From Microbacterium hydrocarbonoxydans (GTDB taxonomy: Bacteria; Actinomycetota; Actinomycetes; Actinomycetales; Microbacteriaceae), in assembly GCF_023715885.1 (NCBI RefSeq), contig NZ_JAMBOY010000002.1, positions 620,001 through 684,000 on the forward strand: DNA of 64,000 nt. Reading direction: 5' to 3'. A program made the position numbers and the translations under genes. Below the pieces are notes generated by a model. The model saw only the letters and a list, made by a program, of their open reading frames with translations, was not told the origin of the DNA and did no database searches. Positions 61,147 through 64,000 of the stretch are shown one piece after another (position 1 is the first letter of the stretch; the number at the start of each line of letters is the position of its first letter).

Positions 61147-62417
61147 TGCTGCAGGTCCGGGTAGAGCGGGAAGGCCGCGGCGAGCGCATCGACGCGTGCG
61201 CGAAGCGCCTCGATGTCGGCACCGGGGATCAGGGCGAGCGCGATCACGTCGGCGACCTCGGTGAACTCGGCGTCGCCGAACCCGCGCGTCGCGAGGGCGG
61301 GCGTGCCGATCCGAAGACCCGAGGTCACCATCGGCGGGCGCGGGTCGTTCGGCACCGCGTTGCGGTTCACGGTGATGTGGATCTCGTGGAGCAGGTCTTC
61401 GGCCTGCTTGCCGTCGAGCTCGGCGTCGCGCAGGTCGACCAGCACGAGGTGCACATCGGTGCCGCCCGAGCGCACGCCGATGCCGGCGTCCTTCACGTCC
61501 TGCTGCGACAGACGCTCGGCGATGATCGAGGCGCCGCGCAGGACGCGCTCCTGACGCTCCGCGAACTCGGGCGTCGCGGCGAGCTTGAACGCGGTCGCCT
61601 TCGCGGCGATCACGTGCATGAGCGGGCCGCCCTGCTGGCCCGGGAAGACCGCGGTGTTGATCTTCTTGGCGATGTCGGCGTCGTTCGTGAGGATGAAGCC
61701 CGAGCGCGGCCCGCCGATCGTCTTGTGCACGGTCGACGACACGACGTGCGCGTGCGGCACGGGGTTCGGGTGGAGGCCGGCGGCGACGAGCCCGGCGAAG
61801 TGCGCCATATCGACCCAGAGCAGGGCGCCGACCTCGTCGGCGATCGCTCGGAACGCCTCGAAGTCGAGGGTGCGAGGGTACGCCGACCAGCCGGCGATGA
61901 TGACCTTGGGCTTGTGCTCGAGGGCGAGGCGGCGCACCTCGTCCATGTCGATGACCGAGGTCTCGGGGTTCACGCCGTACGCGACGATGTCGTAGAGCCG
62001 GCCGGAGAAGTTGATCTTCATGCCGTGCGTGAGGTGGCCGCCCTGGTCGAGCGACAGACCGAGCAGGGTGTCGCCGGGGCGAGCGATCGCGTGCAGCACA
62101 GCGGCGTTCGCCGACGCGCCGGAGTGCGGCTGGACGTTCGCGAACTCAGCGCCGAACAGGTCCTTCGCGCGCTGGATGGCGAGCTCCTCGGCGACGTCGA
62201 CCTCCTCACACCCGCCGTAGTAGCGACGGCCCGGGTAGCCCTCGGCGTACTTGTTCGTGAGAACCGACCCCTGCGACTGCAGCACGGAGACGGGCACGAA
62301 GTTCTCGGACGCGATCATCTCGAGGAAGGTCTGCTGACGCTTCAGCTCGCGGTCGAGGACCTCGGCGATCTCGGGGTCGACCTCGGCGAGCGGGGCGTTG
62401 AAGTAACGGTCGGTCAT
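61143..62417 (-). CDS. glyA: Serine hydroxymethyltransferase
   Basis: 424-residue PLP enzyme interconverting serine and glycine with transfer of the one-carbon unit to THF. The PLP lysine lies in [14 protein letters not shown] near residue 226; the N-terminal [12 protein letters not shown] and [16 protein letters not shown] are diagnostic. ATG at 62417 with AGGAG ten bases upstream. It leads folD in one operon under a ZTP riboswitch. Confidence 0.96.
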   Translation of the reverse strand: MTDRYFNAPLAEVDPEIAEVLDRELKRQQTFLEMIASENFVPVSVLQSQGSVLTNKYAEGYPGRRYYGGCEEVDVAEELAIQRAKDLFGAEFANVQPHSGASANAAVLHAIARPGDTLLGLSLDQGGHLTHGMKINFSGRLYDIVAYGVNPETSVIDMDEVRRLALEHKPKVIIAGWSAYPRTLDFEAFRAIADEVGALLWVDMAHFAGLVAAGLHPNPVPHAHVVSSTVHKTIGGPRSGFILTNDADIAKKINTAVFPGQQGGPLMHVIAAKATAFKLAATPEFAERQERVLRGASIIAERLSQQDVKDAGIGVRSGGTDVHLVLVDLRDAELDGKQAEDLLHEIHITVNRNAVPNDPRPPMVTSGLRIGTPALATRGFGDAEFTEVADVIALALIPGADIEALRARVDALAAAFPLYPDLQQ

Positions 62418-62459
62418 GGTGACATGCTCCTCTGACAACGGAATCGAAGGGTGTTCCTA

Positions 62460-62535
62460 TCGGCCCAGGCGCGCGGTCGAAGTCCGTGGTCAGTCGCTCC
62501 CCGGTGGTAGTCCACCCAGACGCCAGTCGCGACGA
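62460..62535 (-). ncRNA. ZTP (pfl) riboswitch before glyA-folD
   Basis: Read on the minus strand, the leader has the conserved pfl-motif blocks in order: GACTGGCG (near 62530), ACCACCGGGGAGCG (near 62495-62508), then GCGCGCCTGGGC (near 62463-62474), with a variable stem between. This is the ZTP-sensing riboswitch class, which raises expression of folate and purine one-carbon genes when 10-formyl-THF is short and ZTP accumulates. A TATGCT -10 box (plus 62540-62545) sits just upstream. The AGGAG ribosome-binding site lies about 30 nt after the aptamer, so control may be at translation. Confidence 0.9.
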
Positions 62536-62593
62536 TTCGAGCATACCGGATCGCCTCTGTCGTCGCCGTGTGCCCGCACGGTAGGTTTTGTTC

Positions 62594-64000
62594 ATGGTCC
62601 TTCCCCTCCCCCTCGTCCCCCTTCCCGTCTCCGCCGTCGTCGGCGAGGGCCGGATGCCGGTCACCGAGAGCATGCGAGTCATCGGCGACTCTCCCGCGGC
62701 GATCCAGCTGATGGATGCCGTGGCACACCGCACCGGCATCCGTCTCACCACCACCGACGTCGCTGAGCCCGGTGCGATCACCCTGCACGTGGAATCCGGC
62801 GCCGCCCCGGCGGAGGGATACCGTCTCTCGATCGGCGAGAACCTGCAGATCGTCGGCGGCGATGAGGCCGGACTCTTCTACGGCGTGCAGAGCCTCCTGC
62901 AGCTGCTGACCGAGGAGAGCGGCGTCTGGAGCCTTCCCCGCGTCGAGATCACCGATGCCCCGCGGTTCCCCCGCCGCGGGGTCATGCTCGACGTCACCCG
63001 CCACTTCTTCGATGTCGCCGAGGTCAAGCGCTTCATCGACGAGACGAGCGCGCTGAAGTACAACCACCTGCACCTGCACCTCAGCGACGACCAGGGCTGG
63101 CGCATCCAGATCGACTCGTGGCCGAAGCTCACCGAGCTCTCGTCGACGTCGGCCGCAGACGGCGACCGCGGCGGCTTCTACACGAAGGAGGAGTACCGCG
63201 ACATCGTGGCGTACGCGGCGGCGCGGCACATGATCGTCATCCCCGAGATCGACCTCCCCGGACACACACACGCGATCGGCGTCGCGTACCCCGACCTCGT
63301 CGAGGAGCCTGTGCTCAACGACGCCCTCGTATCGCAGGCGAAGGAGCTCGACCAGCCGCTCCCCGTGAAGGGCGAGCCGTACCTCGGCTGGGGTGTCGGC
63401 CACTCGAGCGTCCGGATCCACGAGGAGCGCACGTACGAGTTCGTGCGCGATGTCATCCGCGAGCTCGTCGAGCTCACCCCCGGGCCGTACATCCACATCG
63501 GCGGCGACGAGTCGCTCGGCACCCCGCAGGCGGACTTCGATCTGTTCGCCGAGCGCGCGACCGCGATCGTGGTCGAGGAGGGGAAGATCCCCGTCGCCTG
63601 GCACGAGATGGGCTCGGCCGCCGGCATCGCCGAGGGCACCGTCGGCCAGTACTGGGGCATGACGACGCCCTCCGAGACGCACGCCGCGGAGGCCGCCCGC
63701 TTCGTGGAACGGGGCGGCGCTCTGATCGTGTCCGCCGCTGACGCCGCCTACCTCGACATGAAGTACACGCCCGACTTCCCCCTCGGACTCACGTGGGCCG
63801 CCGTCGTCGACGTGCAGCGCGCGTACTCCTGGGACCCGGCCGCCGTGCTCGACGTGCCCGACAGCGCCATCCTCGGCATCGAGGCGCCGCTCTGGAGTGA
63901 GACGACCCGAACCTACGCCGACGTCGAGCAGCTCGTGTTCCCCCGCGCGGCGGCTCTCGCCGAGGTCGCCTGGTCGCCACGGGAGGGCGAAGGACGCGAC
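62594..64000 (+). CDS. Family 20 beta-N-acetylhexosaminidase, truncated by the window edge
   Basis: 469 residues are visible and the frame is still open at the right edge. The N-terminal glyco_hydro_20b domain spans about 1-125; the catalytic TIM barrel begins RRGVMLDVTRHFF, with LHLHLSDDQGWR and the acid Asp-Glu pair in HIGGDES near residue 303. It removes terminal GlcNAc from chitooligosaccharides or muropeptide fragments. No signal peptide is seen, suggesting an intracellular enzyme. TAGGTT lies exactly six bases before the ATG: a leaderless transcript divergent from glyA. It could feed the amino-sugar recycling genes at 5-8 kb. Confidence 0.92.
   Translation, partial: MVLPLPLVPLPVSAVVGEGRMPVTESMRVIGDSPAAIQLMDAVAHRTGIRLTTTDVAEPGAITLHVESGAAPAEGYRLSIGENLQIVGGDEAGLFYGVQSLLQLLTEESGVWSLPRVEITDAPRFPRRGVMLDVTRHFFDVAEVKRFIDETSALKYNHLHLHLSDDQGWRIQIDSWPKLTELSSTSAADGDRGGFYTKEEYRDIVAYAAARHMIVIPEIDLPGHTHAIGVAYPDLVEEPVLNDALVSQAKELDQPLPVKGEPYLGWGVGHSSVRIHEERTYEFVRDVIRELVELTPGPYIHIGGDESLGTPQADFDLFAERATAIVVEEGKIPVAWHEMGSAAGIAEGTVGQYWGMTTPSETHAAEAARFVERGGALIVSAADAAYLDMKYTPDFPLGLTWAAVVDVQRAYSWDPAAVLDVPDSAILGIEAPLWSETTRTYADVEQLVFPRAAALAEVAWSPREGEGRD

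Overview
The window reads as a chromosomal segment of a high-GC actinobacterium, most likely a Microbacteriaceae member such as Microbacterium. The grounds are the roughly 70% GC with strong G/C third positions, an actinobacterial gene repertoire (RamB-type regulator, DUF222/HNH protein, GapB-like GAPDH, LigB-type ligase, PaaR/PaaABCDE), ATGA/GTGA-coupled operons, and many genes whose -10 box lies exactly six bases before the start codon (leaderless transcripts). I see no rRNA, tRNA, CRISPR array, insertion sequence or prophage. The DNA is almost fully coding; no gap between genes reaches 300 bases. || Layout. 1-12.2 kb holds central and recycling functions: a partial gene at the left edge (possibly PEP carboxykinase), a RamB-type regulator, an AlkZ-like protein, a long GAPDH, a MurNAc-6-P etherase/kinase/MurR unit, a membrane protein, a HAD phosphatase and an HNH protein. 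12.2-16.0 kb is a 2-oxoacid dehydrogenase operon (E1alpha, E1beta, E2) with a divergent Lrp regulator. 16.1-25.2 kb is the lower phenylacetate pathway: transporter, thiolase, enoyl-CoA hydratase, 3-hydroxyacyl-CoA dehydrogenase and PaaZ on the plus strand, facing a convergent paaI-paaK-paaR operon. 25.3-34.6 kb interrupts it with a lipoprotein, a PTS-dependent dihydroxyacetone kinase operon (dhaKLM) with an IclR regulator, and a RecQ helicase. 34.6-39.4 kb carries the ring-epoxidising paaABCDE operon plus paaG. 39.4-46.5 kb holds an ATP-dependent DNA ligase, a HEPN-MNT toxin-antitoxin pair, a phosphoribosyltransferase, a TPP enzyme with a folded leader, and PhzF, Nudix and VOC proteins. 46.5-56.4 kb is a homoprotocatechuate meta-cleavage cluster with a divergent FAD monooxygenase and transporter. 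56.4-64 kb has small transport, membrane and regulatory genes, then folD-glyA under a ZTP riboswitch, and a truncated GH20 hexosaminidase running off the right edge. || How it fits together. Four copies of one 22-bp palindrome (16100, 17623, 25202, 34645) lie before the MFS gene, the thiolase operon, paaI-paaK-paaR and paaA, tying four separated transcription units into one PaaR regulon. Phenylacetate is imported, activated by PaaK, epoxidised by PaaABCDE, isomerised by PaaG, opened and oxidised by PaaZ, and beta-oxidised by PaaF/PaaH/thiolase to acetyl-CoA and succinyl-CoA. The hpa cluster handles hydroxylated phenylacetates by ring cleavage to pyruvate and succinate semialdehyde. The adjacent 2-oxoacid dehydrogenase could feed acyl-CoA or phenylacetyl-CoA from amino acids. 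|| Most unusual structure. Four operon junctions contain tiny ORFs that overlap both the upstream stop and the downstream start in TGATG/ATGATGA style, and several other genes have their last 17-36 bases duplicated just beyond the stop codon.
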